Below are positions 9,732 to 18,800 of a stretch of 32,969 nt of DNA, one piece after another; the first letter of the stretch is position 1; each line of letters opens with the position of its first letter. Location of the stretch: positions 1 through 32,969 of IMG/VR virus record IMGVR_UViG_3300044613_002555. One strand, given 5' to 3'. The notes under the pieces were generated by a model. The model did not search any database. It saw only the letters and a program-made list of their open reading frames with translations, and had not been told where the DNA came from. A program made the position numbers and the translations under genes. This stretch comes from a virus.

Positions 9732-11111
9732 TTAAGATTGTTGTTCTTTTTGCTTTTTCTTTTCTAAAAGCTCTTTGATTCTATTTTTGTTTCTTTCTTC
9801 TTTTTGTTCTTCCAAACCTAAGAAAGTCATACTTTGTTCTGTGTCTATTTCTAACATTCCGTTGTCAAATTTACAGTTTTCAAAAACAACACCGTCTTTA
9901 CCAATTCTTGATTTGGTAATGGCGATTGTTGCCAAATTCATTTCTTTCTGTTGTAGACTCTTGGCCACTGTAATGATTACGTGACCTACCTGAGCCTTTT
10001 TAATTGACCCACCCATTTGGTCTGTTGTAACCACTTCTGACGAAATCGAATTACGATTTCCTTGTGTTGCGGTCCAACCTGCGATGTCCAACTCATGACA
10101 CATAGCCTCAAACCCTCTCATTACTGAACCTTCACTTTTCCATTCATCACCCAACATTTTGTCAGGAACAACACAGTCAATGTAATCTAAAATAATCATA
10201 TCGACTCTAGTTCCTTCAGCCATCATCTTTCTAACCTGATTTTTGATTTGATTCATAGTCACAGTATCGGAAGGTAGTTTTTTAATAATTAACTTATTTT
10301 TCATAGTTTCCTTAATGTGTTTTACCTTCGCCATAACTTCATCTCTATATTCAGACATGTCATCAGGATGAATCCCGGTCCAAAGCGTAAAGTGTTTTCT
10401 TTGGATAATTTTTGGGTTGTCTTCAAAAAATATTTGAAGAACGTTGTATCCCAAGTTGAATGCGTGGTTTGCAATTTTTGTAGTGAAAGTTGACTTACCA
10501 ACACCCGTTGGTGCCAAAATAACACCAATCTCTCCCTTAGCTAAACCACCTTTCAATAGGTTGTCAATACCCGCAACCCCAATTGGAATTGGGTGTCTGT
10601 AATCGTCGTTTAGAACCTCTTCAAGGTTGAAGAAAACGTCGGTTGTTCCTTTATCGACCTCACCAACTTGTAATGCTCCTCTTACCATTTCTTCTAAGTG
10701 GTCATAACTTTCAAAATCACCCTTATCGATAATTGATTGTGCTTTAGTCATAACCTTCTGTAATTCTTGTTGTTTACAGAATTTTAATGACTTTTCTTGA
10801 ACAAATAATGAACCGTCATCAGACACATCTTTTACTTGTTGTAATGTATCCAAAACGCTCTTTTGAGCCATCGGAGAAGATATTTCTGACTTTGTAAGTT
10901 GTTCTAATGTATCAAATGTTGGAGTATGTTCATACTTTGAATAGAACTCCTTAATCATTTGACAAATAATACGAAAATATTGGTTGTCAAAATAGTGTGG
11001 GTCAATAACTTCAAGAATGGAATTTGAGAAATCTTTATATAAAATAATATTGTTTAATAATTGAATTTGAAAAGTATTTCCTAAGTATCCGAAGTTTTTT
11101 TTGTCTGACAT
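9732..11111 (-). CDS. gp41: Replicative DNA helicase, DnaB / T4 gp41 type
   Basis: The product has 459 residues. It is a hexameric RecA-fold helicase expected to unwind DNA at the phage fork. An N-terminal helical domain (about 1-150; it contains the PHYFDNQYFRIIC segment typical of DnaB N-terminal domains) precedes the ATPase. Walker A is APTGVGKST (200-208), Walker B is VDMIILDY (303-310), the TQGNR motif is at 349-353, and a basic KSRIG motif near 400-404 is placed where DnaB-type arginine fingers occur. A Lys/Glu/Gln-rich tail ends the protein. It lies between an unknown 150-residue gene and nrdB, in the replication operon. No primase gene is present in this window. Confidence 0.93.
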   Translation of the reverse strand: MSDKKNFGYLGNTFQIQLLNNIILYKDFSNSILEVIDPHYFDNQYFRIICQMIKEFYSKYEHTPTFDTLEQLTKSEISSPMAQKSVLDTLQQVKDVSDDGSLFVQEKSLKFCKQQELQKVMTKAQSIIDKGDFESYDHLEEMVRGALQVGEVDKGTTDVFFNLEEVLNDDYRHPIPIGVAGIDNLLKGGLAKGEIGVILAPTGVGKSTFTTKIANHAFNLGYNVLQIFFEDNPKIIQRKHFTLWTGIHPDDMSEYRDEVMAKVKHIKETMKNKLIIKKLPSDTVTMNQIKNQVRKMMAEGTRVDMIILDYIDCVVPDKMLGDEWKSEGSVMRGFEAMCHELDIAGWTATQGNRNSISSEVVTTDQMGGSIKKAQVGHVIITVAKSLQQKEMNLATIAITKSRIGKDGVVFENCKFDNGMLEIDTEQSMTFLGLEEQKEERNKNRIKELLEKKKQKEQQS

Positions 11112-11149
11112 ATTCTGTATTTTTTTTTCTTTGTATATGATAAATATGA

Positions 11150-11602
11150 CTAAGCCAACGAATAATTAAGGTAATTATAAGATAAATTTTTATCTGAAAA
11201 AATGTCAGTTAAGTCTTTTAATATCGTTTTTATCGTTGGTCGTATATCCAGGGTATATCTAGCCTTTGGTGGGTATACTTTAGCGTCGATGATGGTATGA
11301 CAAATTGTCTCATTTCCAATTCGAATAATCAAATTAAAAACTTCCGGACCATCAGTATTTGATGTGTCTAAGATAGATGGGTCTTCTTCAATTTGGAACC
11401 GATTTTCCAACATATAGAAAACTGATTTGTTTCTTAGTTTTGTTTTTAACTCTTCTGACAATGATTTCATGTAGTTCAATAACTCAATACTATTTTTAGC
11501 CTTTTGGTTAATGTTTCTTACATTGAAAAAACGTTGTACAACGAAGTTGTCATTTAATGTAATTAGAAATTCAACTTTAGTAATGTCCTGATTTTCTTTC
11601 AT
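11150..11602 (-). CDS. Hypothetical protein in replication operon
   Basis: This protein of 150 residues is not recognised. It reads as a mixed alpha/beta soluble protein with an N-terminal strand-rich part (VEFLITLNDNFVVQRFF), a Lys-rich helix (about 45-62) and a C-terminal part with YPPKARYTLDIRP. No membrane segment, signal peptide or metal motif is seen. It starts four bases before the end of its upstream gap to the exonuclease gene and lies 38 bases before the helicase, so it is part of the replication operon. A helicase-loading or accessory role is possible only by position. Confidence 0.7.
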   Translation of the reverse strand: MKENQDITKVEFLITLNDNFVVQRFFNVRNINQKAKNSIELLNYMKSLSEELKTKLRNKSVFYMLENRFQIEEDPSILDTSNTDGPEVFNLIIRIGNETICHTIIDAKVYPPKARYTLDIRPTIKTILKDLTDIFSDKNLSYNYLNYSLA

Positions 11603-11606
11603 AATT

Positions 11607-12614
11607 TTAGTTTTTTGTTTTAAATTTTGTTTTTTCTTTTCTTGTTAACTTTAAAAATGGTTTTAAAAAATAAATCCAATTATCATCTGTTTTTGGTAGG
11701 TACTTAAATAACCCGTCTTCCATCATCATACGTATTAGGTTTTTGTATCCCCTACCGTCAGGGTCCAATGATTCTGAATAATATGCCCTAACCAAATCTT
11801 TACCTTCTTGATTTATTAGTGGTTTATCTAAATCAATTAGTTTTTTATTAATCACATAATATTCATCACCAAATATACCTTCTTTTGTTTTACCAGACAA
11901 AAGATTTTGTAATGATTTGTTGTCTTTATTTTCTTTAAGGAGTTCCTCCCCTTTCGATAAAATATCGGATAATTCCACTTCTTTTTCAAGTAGCTCAGGA
12001 AAAAACTTAATTAAAGTCTTTTCACCTAAATAAAAAATACCGTCGATATTATCAGATGAATCGCCTGTAAGGATTTTAATTGTTTTGACATTATAATGGG
12101 GAACTTCAAAATCACTCATTTTGATAGTATCCCCCATCTTATAATATCTTTTTGTGGATGGTGAATAGATAGAAACCTTTTCAGATATAAGTTGTGTAAG
12201 GTCTCTATCACTTGAGAAAATTGTTTTATTCTCGTCTTCAGAAATTTGACAGTAATACGCAATTAAATCATCCGCTTCTGAATTTTCAACTTCAAGTTGT
12301 CTAACAAACATCTCTTCAAGATATTGTTTAACTCGTTGTTTTTGTTCATCATAAGAATCTTGTTTAATCTCATTAGAATCGTTTCTACGGTTTAATTTAT
12401 ACTTGGGGTATATCAACCTTCTCTGTGATGAGTTCGTGTCACTATCCCAAAATACTACAACTTTATTATAGTTGTTCTCCTCTAAAAACTTTCTTAAAGT
12501 ATTCAAAAAGTGCCAAATGGCCCCAATATGTTTTCCTTTGTGGAAATAATCTTTCACTCCATGAAAACCAATTTTCATCAAATTGTTTCCATCAACCAAT
12601 AAGGTTTTTGTCAC
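11607..12614 (-). CDS. 5'-3' exonuclease / flap endonuclease (T4 RNase H-like), GTG start
   Basis: The product has 335 residues. It is a FEN-family nuclease expected to remove RNA primers and 5' flaps on the lagging strand. Metal-binding acidic residues fall in the usual order: D8 (LLVDGNN), D57 and D59 (VVFWDSD), E113, D115 and D116 (SEADDLIAYY), D136 and D138 (SSDRDL), D185 and D188 (TGDSSDNIDGI). The helix-3-turn-helix segment follows at about 184-201 (GDSSDNIDGIFYLGEKTL). The start is GTG: the frame is closed shortly upstream, where the uvsX stop lies 21 bases away, and MTKTLLVDGNN keeps the first conserved strand, whereas the next ATG would remove D8. T4 RNase H has a similar length (305). 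Confidence 0.93.
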   Translation of the reverse strand: MTKTLLVDGNNLMKIGFHGVKDYFHKGKHIGAIWHFLNTLRKFLEENNYNKVVVFWDSDTNSSQRRLIYPKYKLNRRNDSNEIKQDSYDEQKQRVKQYLEEMFVRQLEVENSEADDLIAYYCQISEDENKTIFSSDRDLTQLISEKVSIYSPSTKRYYKMGDTIKMSDFEVPHYNVKTIKILTGDSSDNIDGIFYLGEKTLIKFFPELLEKEVELSDILSKGEELLKENKDNKSLQNLLSGKTKEGIFGDEYYVINKKLIDLDKPLINQEGKDLVRAYYSESLDPDGRGYKNLIRMMMEDGLFKYLPKTDDNWIYFLKPFLKLTRKEKTKFKTKN

Positions 12615-12635
12615 TTTTTTTGTTTTTAATTGTTA

Positions 12636-13643
12636 CTACTCTACTTCTTCTTTTTCTGCTTTCAAATCAAAGTCACCATCAACTCCGATTATTTCCTTCC
12701 AATACTCGGCATATTCTTTTTTGTATTGTTCGATTGATGCCTTTTCTTCGGAAGCTTCTTTTCCTGGTAAGAACCCGTGTGGTGTTACGATAATCTTCCC
12801 ATCTTCAAAACCAAGTCCGTTGATGTGATTTTTCATAACAGACACCTTAGTTCTTGATGCAAACTTCACAGTTCTCTTATCTTTAGTTGCTGTAATTTTT
12901 GTTGTACCAGCTCCTTTTTGATTTCCAAATAAGAATACTAATGAAGAGTTCAACCAAATCGCCTCACCACCTTTTGCCTTAATTTTAGGCTGTCCAAATG
13001 GATTGTCAGGTAATTCAACCCAAGGTTGATTAACAATTATTAGGGTGTTTTCGTATTTAGAGTCTGCTTTACGTGAACCTGAAATACGTTGGTTAATACC
13101 CATACCAATCTTGTCGGCCAAAACACTTGCATTGTGTTGTTTACCTCCTTTACCTTCGTAAGTCATTTTACAAGGAACAGAACCTACTGAGTCCCACATA
13201 ATACACAATGAATAATCTAAATCACCCTTTTCTTGTGCGTCTAATAAATCATTGATGTAATCTGTGATTTGTTCAATATAATCAAAGTTATTATTGAATA
13301 TATAAAACCCGTCCCACTCTAATTCTCCAGTTTCTGTATCAACAACTTCCTCACATTCAAACCCCATTAACTTAGCGTGGTCAAACGACCATTTTTGTTC
13401 GGTGATGATAAATACAGGTAAAATACCTTTCTTCTGAGCATCAACCGCAGTTTTAACTAGTGCCGTTGTCTTACCTGTGTCTGAATGTCCTAAGAACATA
13501 TTGATGTGTCCCATAGCAGGACCAGGTAGACCAACAGCATCCAAAAACGGAGCACCAAGGTCAAAGAATCTTTGTGGTTTATATTTTGCAGATGTGGAAA
13601 ACTTTTTTTTCAAAGACCCAAAGTCATTCTTCTTAATAGCCAT
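12636..13643 (-). CDS. uvsX: RecA/UvsX-type recombinase
   Basis: The product has 335 residues, shorter than T4 UvsX (about 390). It catalyses strand pairing for recombination-dependent replication and repair, acting on DNA coated by the gp32-like protein. The core has Walker A GHSDTGKTT (52-60), the strand VFIITEQKWSFD after it, Walker B LCIMWDS (146-152) and the segment ENTLIIVNQPW in the position of the RecA L2-preceding strand. The C-terminal part is acidic (ends KAEKEEVE). Its ATG overlaps the stop of the 73-residue gene (TAATG), so translation is probably coupled. UvsX-like rather than bacterial RecA is inferred from the phage context and short length. Confidence 0.9.
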   Translation of the reverse strand: MAIKKNDFGSLKKKFSTSAKYKPQRFFDLGAPFLDAVGLPGPAMGHINMFLGHSDTGKTTALVKTAVDAQKKGILPVFIITEQKWSFDHAKLMGFECEEVVDTETGELEWDGFYIFNNNFDYIEQITDYINDLLDAQEKGDLDYSLCIMWDSVGSVPCKMTYEGKGGKQHNASVLADKIGMGINQRISGSRKADSKYENTLIIVNQPWVELPDNPFGQPKIKAKGGEAIWLNSSLVFLFGNQKGAGTTKITATKDKRTVKFASRTKVSVMKNHINGLGFEDGKIIVTPHGFLPGKEASEEKASIEQYKKEYAEYWKEIIGVDGDFDLKAEKEEVE

Positions 13644-13864
13644 TACAGTTCGTAAATTTTAAAGTTTTTAATAGTTTCCAACTTGTCGTTTGCGTTAGTT
13701 AGTTGTTCAACCAAATTATCCATTTCTTCGGTGTGTTGTGGGTGCTCACCAATTCCTACAGGGTTTGTAAAATATACATATAATCTTGCCTCAGCATCTG
13801 CAATTTCAGACTCGTATTTTTTCACAAGAGCATCTTTTAATTTTTCTGCTAAAAATGTGTTCAT
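13643..13864 (-). CDS. Small conserved-looking phage protein coupled to uvsX
   Basis: The product has 73 residues. The N-terminal half is a charged helix (AEKLKDALVKKYESEIADAE), followed by NPVGIGEHPQH and a second helix, so a helical hairpin around a conserved-looking loop is likely. The NPVGIGEHP wording is familiar from small uncharacterised proteins in other T4-like phages, but I know no function. It is the first gene of the replication operon, placed after the gp32 terminator, and its stop overlaps the uvsX start by one base. This suggests a product needed in proportion to UvsX, for example a partner; that is inference. Confidence 0.75.
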   Translation of the reverse strand: MNTFLAEKLKDALVKKYESEIADAEARLYVYFTNPVGIGEHPQHTEEMDNLVEQLTNANDKLETIKNFKIYEL

Positions 13865-13880
13865 TTTTTAATTTTTTAAA

Positions 13881-13916
13881 GTTAATAAAAATCGGGCTTA
13901 GGTGTAAAGCCCGATT
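13881..13916 (-). terminator. Rho-independent terminator after the gp32-like gene
   Basis: A 10-bp perfect stem (AATCGGGCTT / AAGCCCGATT, 13890-13899 with 13907-13916) with a 7-base loop is followed on the minus strand by TTTATTAAC after the stem's terminal T residues. It separates the gp32-like gene from the uvsX operon. Confidence 0.85.
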
Positions 13917-13930
13917 ATGTTTTTTTTGAT

Positions 13931-14785
13931 TTAGAATGGTAAATCTTCTGATGGTTCTTCGTTTGCTTGTGGGTCAACAACAGGTGTTGTTTCTTGTTTT
14001 GAACCTCCAAGTGAAATTTCAGCAGCTTCACCGTAAACATATTTTTTAAGTTCAGATGACCACATTGGTGTTTCACCAACTGCAACTGCCTCTAAATATT
14101 CTACAGGTTTTTTAGAATATACATCATTCCATGTTAATTCATCTTGAATCCATCCTTCCATGATTGCCTTATCCTCATGTAGTGGTTGTGGGTCATCATA
14201 CATAATAGTTTGGATTACTGTGTACTCTTTTCCTTGTGGTGTTTTTGCCTTTGTAAGTTCAATAATTAAATCACGACCTTTTTCGGCATTAGTTACATCA
14301 CCTTTAGCTTTCCAAATAGGTAGGATTTTATCTAAAACACCTTCTTGTTTGTAGTTGTGTTTGAATCTCCAAAACTTAACACCATCTTGTTCATTGTCTC
14401 GGTCAATAACTTTTACAATGTAAAATAAACGTGAACGGTATTGTGATGCCAATTCTTTGTCTTCTTTTTTACCTGTCGAAATTAATTCGTTATAAACTTC
14501 AGTTAATGGTGAACGGTCGTTGTCGTTTTTCTCGGGGTCATACAACTTAACCCACTGTCCGTTTACTTGGATTTCATGGTACCAAACTTCAACAAATGGT
14601 GATGAACCATCTTTTGTAGGTAAGATACGGATTCTTCGTGATGCGGATTTTTCATTCTTTTGAAGAATTGCGGAAAAATATTTCTTCAATCTGTCTTCTT
14701 GAGAAATGTTTGTTTTTGTGCTGTTGCTCGATGTTGAATTTTTTTCGTACTGAGCAAGTACTGAATCTAATACTGAATTTGCCAT
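13931..14785 (-). CDS. gp32: Single-stranded DNA-binding protein, T4 gp32-like, without zinc-site cysteines
   Basis: The product has 284 residues (T4 gp32 has 301). It should coat single-stranded DNA and organise helicase, recombinase and nuclease. Visible features are an N-terminal Ser/Asn/Lys-rich arm, a basic segment KSASRRIRILP (46-56), the OB-like core with VWYHEIQVNGQWVKLYDP (67-84) and FWRFKHNYKQEGVLDKILP, then a flexible acidic tail ending SEDLPF. The ending resembles the bacterial SSB tip, which recruits partner proteins. T4 gp32 binds zinc through three Cys and a His; this protein has no cysteine at all. It stands alone between two terminators, as expected for a protein needed in large amounts. 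Confidence 0.88.
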   Translation of the reverse strand: MANSVLDSVLAQYEKNSTSSNSTKTNISQEDRLKKYFSAILQKNEKSASRRIRILPTKDGSSPFVEVWYHEIQVNGQWVKLYDPEKNDNDRSPLTEVYNELISTGKKEDKELASQYRSRLFYIVKVIDRDNEQDGVKFWRFKHNYKQEGVLDKILPIWKAKGDVTNAEKGRDLIIELTKAKTPQGKEYTVIQTIMYDDPQPLHEDKAIMEGWIQDELTWNDVYSKKPVEYLEAVAVGETPMWSSELKKYVYGEAAEISLGGSKQETTPVVDPQANEEPSEDLPF

Positions 14786-14844
14786 AAATAAATTTTTAAT
14801 TATTACTCTTTTATCTATGAAAAATATAAGTGAACTTTCGTTTT

Positions 14845-14877
14845 TGTCAAATAAAAAAGGGAAGATAATTCTTCCCT
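14845..14877 (-). terminator. Rho-independent terminator after the Pro/Ala-repeat gene
   Basis: An 8-bp stem (AGGGAAGA / TCTTCCCT on the minus strand, pairing 14858-14865 with 14870-14877) with a 4-base loop is followed on the minus strand by TTTTTATTTGAC. It ends the long tail operon and precedes the gp32-like gene. Confidence 0.85.
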
Positions 14878-14901
14878 CAAAAATATAATTATGAAAAATA
14901 A

Positions 14902-15582
14902 TTAGTAAGTATTTTCATCATCATCTTGGTCAAAAATACCAAATGTTTTTTTAACTTCATTAGGTGAATAGTTTTCAACCTCATCTGAAGTTAAGATATA
15001 TTCTTCTTTCCCTTGTTTTTCAAAGTCTTCTTTTTTGTCTTCAAAATAATCTGTCAATTTTTGATTATAAGGATAAGAATCAAGTGAACGTAACATCAAT
15101 TTTTCTTCAGGTGACTTAGGTCTACTTTTTTCTACTTTACTTTCGATTGAATCAATTTTTGACATTATTTGGTCCATCTGATTTAATTTTGTTTCTAAAT
15201 CATTCAATTTAGAAAACATACTATCCATGAACTCTTCTTGTTTTGTTTTAATTTCTTCTTGTGTTGTTACTAAATCTGTAATATCTATTTCTTCAGTTCC
15301 TTCTTCTTCATCTTTTTTTGTATCAACTTCTTCAACATCAGGGTCTGACTCAACATCTACAGGTTCGGGTATTGCGTCGGCGCCTCCTGCATCAGGTGTG
15401 GGTGCTCCTGCGTCAGGTGCTGGTGGTGTTGCTCCTGCATCAGGCGCGGGTGCTCCTGCGTCAGGTGCGGGTGGAGCTCCTGCTGCGTCAGGTGCTGGTG
15501 GTGCAACTTCTTGTTCATTAATATATCCTGTAATTTGGTTAAAACGTTTTAACTCTTCTAAAATTTGTCTTTCTATACTCAT
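14902..15582 (-). CDS. Acidic protein with PAPDAG repeats and coiled coil, function unknown
   Basis: The product has 226 residues. A short amphipathic N-terminus (ILEELKRFNQITGYINEQ) is followed by an Ala/Pro/Asp repeat (27-70), a strongly acidic stretch (DPDVEEVDTKKDEEEG), a predicted coiled coil (about 105-150, with IKTKQEEFMDSMFSKLNDL) and an acidic C-terminal part ending DQDDDENTY. The design, with short anchoring helix, flexible spacer, coiled coil and acidic tail, suits a scaffold or linker. It starts two bases after the stop of the 74-residue gene and is the last gene before a terminator, at the end of the tail operon. A structural or assembly role is inferred from position; the family is not recognised. 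Confidence 0.8.
   Translation of the reverse strand: MSIERQILEELKRFNQITGYINEQEVAPPAPDAAGAPPAPDAGAPAPDAGATPPAPDAGAPTPDAGGADAIPEPVDVESDPDVEEVDTKKDEEEGTEEIDITDLVTTQEEIKTKQEEFMDSMFSKLNDLETKLNQMDQIMSKIDSIESKVEKSRPKSPEEKLMLRSLDSYPYNQKLTDYFEDKKEDFEKQGKEEYILTSDEVENYSPNEVKKTFGIFDQDDDENTY
15373..15504 (-). repeat. PAPDAG-type repeat coding region
   Basis: Five imperfect copies of a PAPDAGA-like unit are encoded here, for example GAPPAPDAGAPAPDAGATPP. At DNA level a roughly 21-base unit resembling GCTCCTGCGTCAGGTGCGGG on the plus strand recurs. The stretch is clearly GC-richer than its AT-rich surroundings. Confidence 0.85.
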
Positions 15583-15584
15583 TT

Positions 15585-15809
15585 TTACCCATTTAATAAT
15601 GTTTTAACCCCTTGTGGAGTTTCGACTTTTAATGTTCTATTTGTTTTCATAGTATTGTCAACTCTTTCAATTAGACCATCTTTCATTCTAATTGTATAAC
15701 AATCACCAGTTTCCAAATCACAAACTTCTTGATACCCATTACCCTTATCTCTTTGTGTAATTTTTGTATCTTTTCTTAGATAATTATCTAATAACATTTT
15801 TATTTCCAT
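15585..15809 (-). CDS. Small hypothetical protein at end of tail operon
   Basis: This protein of 74 residues is not recognised. It looks like a small beta-rich fold: EVCDLETGDCYTIRMKDGLI alternates charged and hydrophobic residues, with two cysteines five apart, and a C-terminal TLKVETPQGVKTLLNG. The leader is AAAAAAAACT directly before ATG, with no Shine-Dalgarno sequence, and a TATTTATA element lies 11 bases upstream. That element suggests it can be transcribed together with the PAPDAG-repeat gene independently of the giant upstream gene. Confidence 0.75.
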   Translation of the reverse strand: MEIKMLLDNYLRKDTKITQRDKGNGYQEVCDLETGDCYTIRMKDGLIERVDNTMKTNRTLKVETPQGVKTLLNG

Positions 15810-15820
15810 AGTTTTTTTTA

Positions 15821-15828
15821 TATAAATA
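15821..15828 (-). promoter_or_regulatory. TATTTATA element before the 74-residue gene
   Basis: TATTTATA on the coding strand is followed by 11 bases (TAAAAAAAACT) and the ATG at 15809. It lies in the 24-base gap after the 2191-residue gene. Confidence 0.35.
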
Positions 15829-15833
15829 TTATG

Positions 15834-18800
15834 TTATGGGAAAAATATACCATAACTATTTTTAAATTGGACAAAATATCTATTATAAATATCTTGTATG
15901 TCGGGGAACGACGAATTTACTTTGTCATTTTTTCTAGTTATAAAATCATTGGTTGTACTTGGTAAATTAACGTAGGCACCTACTCCACCTCCAGGACTAA
16001 CAAATCTTCCTTCAAACCAAAATAAAGTAAATAACGTATAGGCTTCTGCATATTTTTCAACATCTGTGGTATTTGTACTGAAAGTTTTTAGTTGTTCTAT
16101 AATAGGTAAAAAACTTTGAACTTGAGCATGTATAAATTGTGTTGGTACTACAAAGTCTGAGAACGATGCATAAGGTCTAGATGATGTATCATTTTCTAAT
16201 GCCGTTGTTAAACACACTTGTTGGGATATAAGAGCATTTAAATCTGCAGTATAGTTGTTTGAAGTTGATATTTCATATAGATTATAATTTGGTGGATTAC
16301 AAACAACTTGGTCAATTTTATTATTTATTCTAGTAAATGCAATACCAAAATAAAGAGGTCGTAATTTTTCTTGGGCCGCTGGAATATTTGTCGTTAATAA
16401 AGTTTTTAAATCTTCAACCGTTATTGGTGTTATATTAATTCCAACAAATGGTGTAGTTGTAAACGTCGTCGCAGAAAGACAAATATTTTCAGGACTTTGT
16501 AACGCGCCAGGTTGTACCGTACCTTGTTGTGTGTTTACATTTGTAATTGGTTCAGTTGTCTTAACTTCTTTTAATATCAATTCTTTGTATGCGTTTATAT
16601 AATTTTGATTGACTGTGTCTAATAGACTATTTGGTTGTGGTAAACTATATCTTGATATTCTTGGACCTGAAAAAGTTGTGGAAAAACTAGTTTGAGTAAT
16701 TCTATGTGATAGTGATAAAACCATGTAAGGTCCATAGAATAATGGTACATGTCTTAAGTTGAAGTACATAGTCGGTTGAATCATGGCATTACCCATCATT
16801 TCTATTTCAACATTATAACTTCTACTTTTATATATACTATAAAGTGAAACGGATTGTTGAGCCACTTTGTCTCCTGAAACAGATGCTCCTAATTGTGCAA
16901 ACATTTTATTTGATTCTGCAGTGTTTTTCTTTTCAGACATATCTACTTTAACACTTTTAAAAATACTTTGGTTTTGAGTTCCGTAATCAACGCTAAAACC
17001 TACTACTCTATTTTTTTTAGAGTAGTCTTCCTCGGGGTTAGATGGTACTCTTAATGGGTTGTCTGAAGATTTTCTTATATCAAATGTATCACTTGCAAAC
17101 TTTGAAAATGAAGAATTACTTGCAACAAACTCTGACGGTTTACCTGTATAAAGTAATAAAAATTTTGGAGATGCCTTTAAATAATCAACATCCAAAAAAG
17201 TTCCAAACAATGTTTCAGTTGCATCCACAGGTAATGGTGTACTTTTCGCCACCGCCTGCTGTATACCGTAAAAATTAACGTATGCTGGTAAAGCAAAGAA
17301 AACCATGTTGTTTTGCGAACATATTTGAGATATTAATGATAAATAATTTTGGTTGTCGTTTGATTTTAAATAACCTTTGATTTTTTCTAAGTCAATTGTA
17401 AACTCATCACCAATATCTCTACCAGCCTTGTCTTGAAATAAAAAATCTTCAAATATTGTTTTATTTAAAAAATCAGTACCAGAAATCCATTTATCATTCA
17501 TTGTTTTTAAAATGGAATATGTATCTAACTTATTAACATTACCTGAAGTTGTATTTTTGATTGTTGTTGTGTTAGTTGTTGTTGTAGGTAAATCAGTATT
17601 CAATCTATTGAAAGTCTGTGTTAAATTTTCAGCATTAAAATTTTGTTGTTGTAATAAAAAATTATTAATTGCTTGTTGGAATTTTAATTTATTTAAAGTT
17701 GCATCTTCAGATTTTTGTTTTGCAAATAATCTAATTAGTGGGAATAATGCTTCAACGTTTGCCTCTGTAAACTCAATATCCATTCCATTATTTGCCGTAA
17801 AAAAATCTGTAATTACACTCCCCGTATCTGTATATTGGAATGGTGTTTGGTTAAAAACTCCCACATATTTTCTAAGAGAGTTCCACGCATCTCTGTTGTT
17901 TGCAATACTTGTTGCTAATGTAGGTGAACCGACTGTTCCGTCACCAGGTAAGGAACCAGGTATATATGGATTAAGAGTTAAAGGGTTTAAAGGTTGGAAT
18001 GTAGGATTGTTACTTATATAATTAAAAACTCTTCGTTTAAAATTACCGGGGTTACCCATTTTAAGAACACATTCAAAATTTAAAAAATCTACAACTTTTG
18101 GAAAAAAGTTAGATATTTGTTTTTCCGCCAAAAGTAAACCATCTTGTGATTCATCGTTTAGTAATGTCACGCTATTTTTTGGCACCATAAATAAGGATTC
18201 CATTTGATTGAAAAGTCGTTTTTCTGTCACATTTCTAACTGAACCAGGATTAGTATAGTTAGAGTTTGTTTGTTCTTCATTTAAAATTAAATCAGATACT
18301 GCCGGTGTTGGGTTACAAAAGTTTAAGAATAAATTTTCAAACTTATCTAAAATTTCTGGTTCAAATACCGCAAATATTTCTTCTATATTAGAATATGTTG
18401 ATTGTGCATTTTTTAATTCGAAACTTAAATTTTTACTGTTGTTCGTGTAAACAACTTTTAAATATTCATTAAATGCTGGTTTTTTAATTAAAGAATTTTT
18501 AAAATAACCAAACTGTGATACACCCCAAAGTGGTCTAACACTTCCATTATAAACTGCCTTGTTATTAAAAACTTCTTCTTTAATTTTATTTGTCGCATCA
18601 AAACATTCAAAATTCATTTGGTTTATATTGATTCCCCCTGTTGATGGGATTAACAAAAACTTTTGATTGCTTTCGGGATTATCAAAATAGGCGTAGTAAT
18701 TTTTGTTCACAAACGCTCTGTTTGGATTTTGTAAATCAAATCCAAAGTTGTAGAATTTTCCTGAAGTTGAGTTTGTACCTATTTTTAAACCTACTGTATT

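Noticed and set aside
17512-18021. 169-codon plus-strand frame, and others such as 27753-28160 and 25548-25925
   Set aside because: They are antisense to the giant baseplate genes, have atypical composition and no supporting leader; best seen as chance frames.
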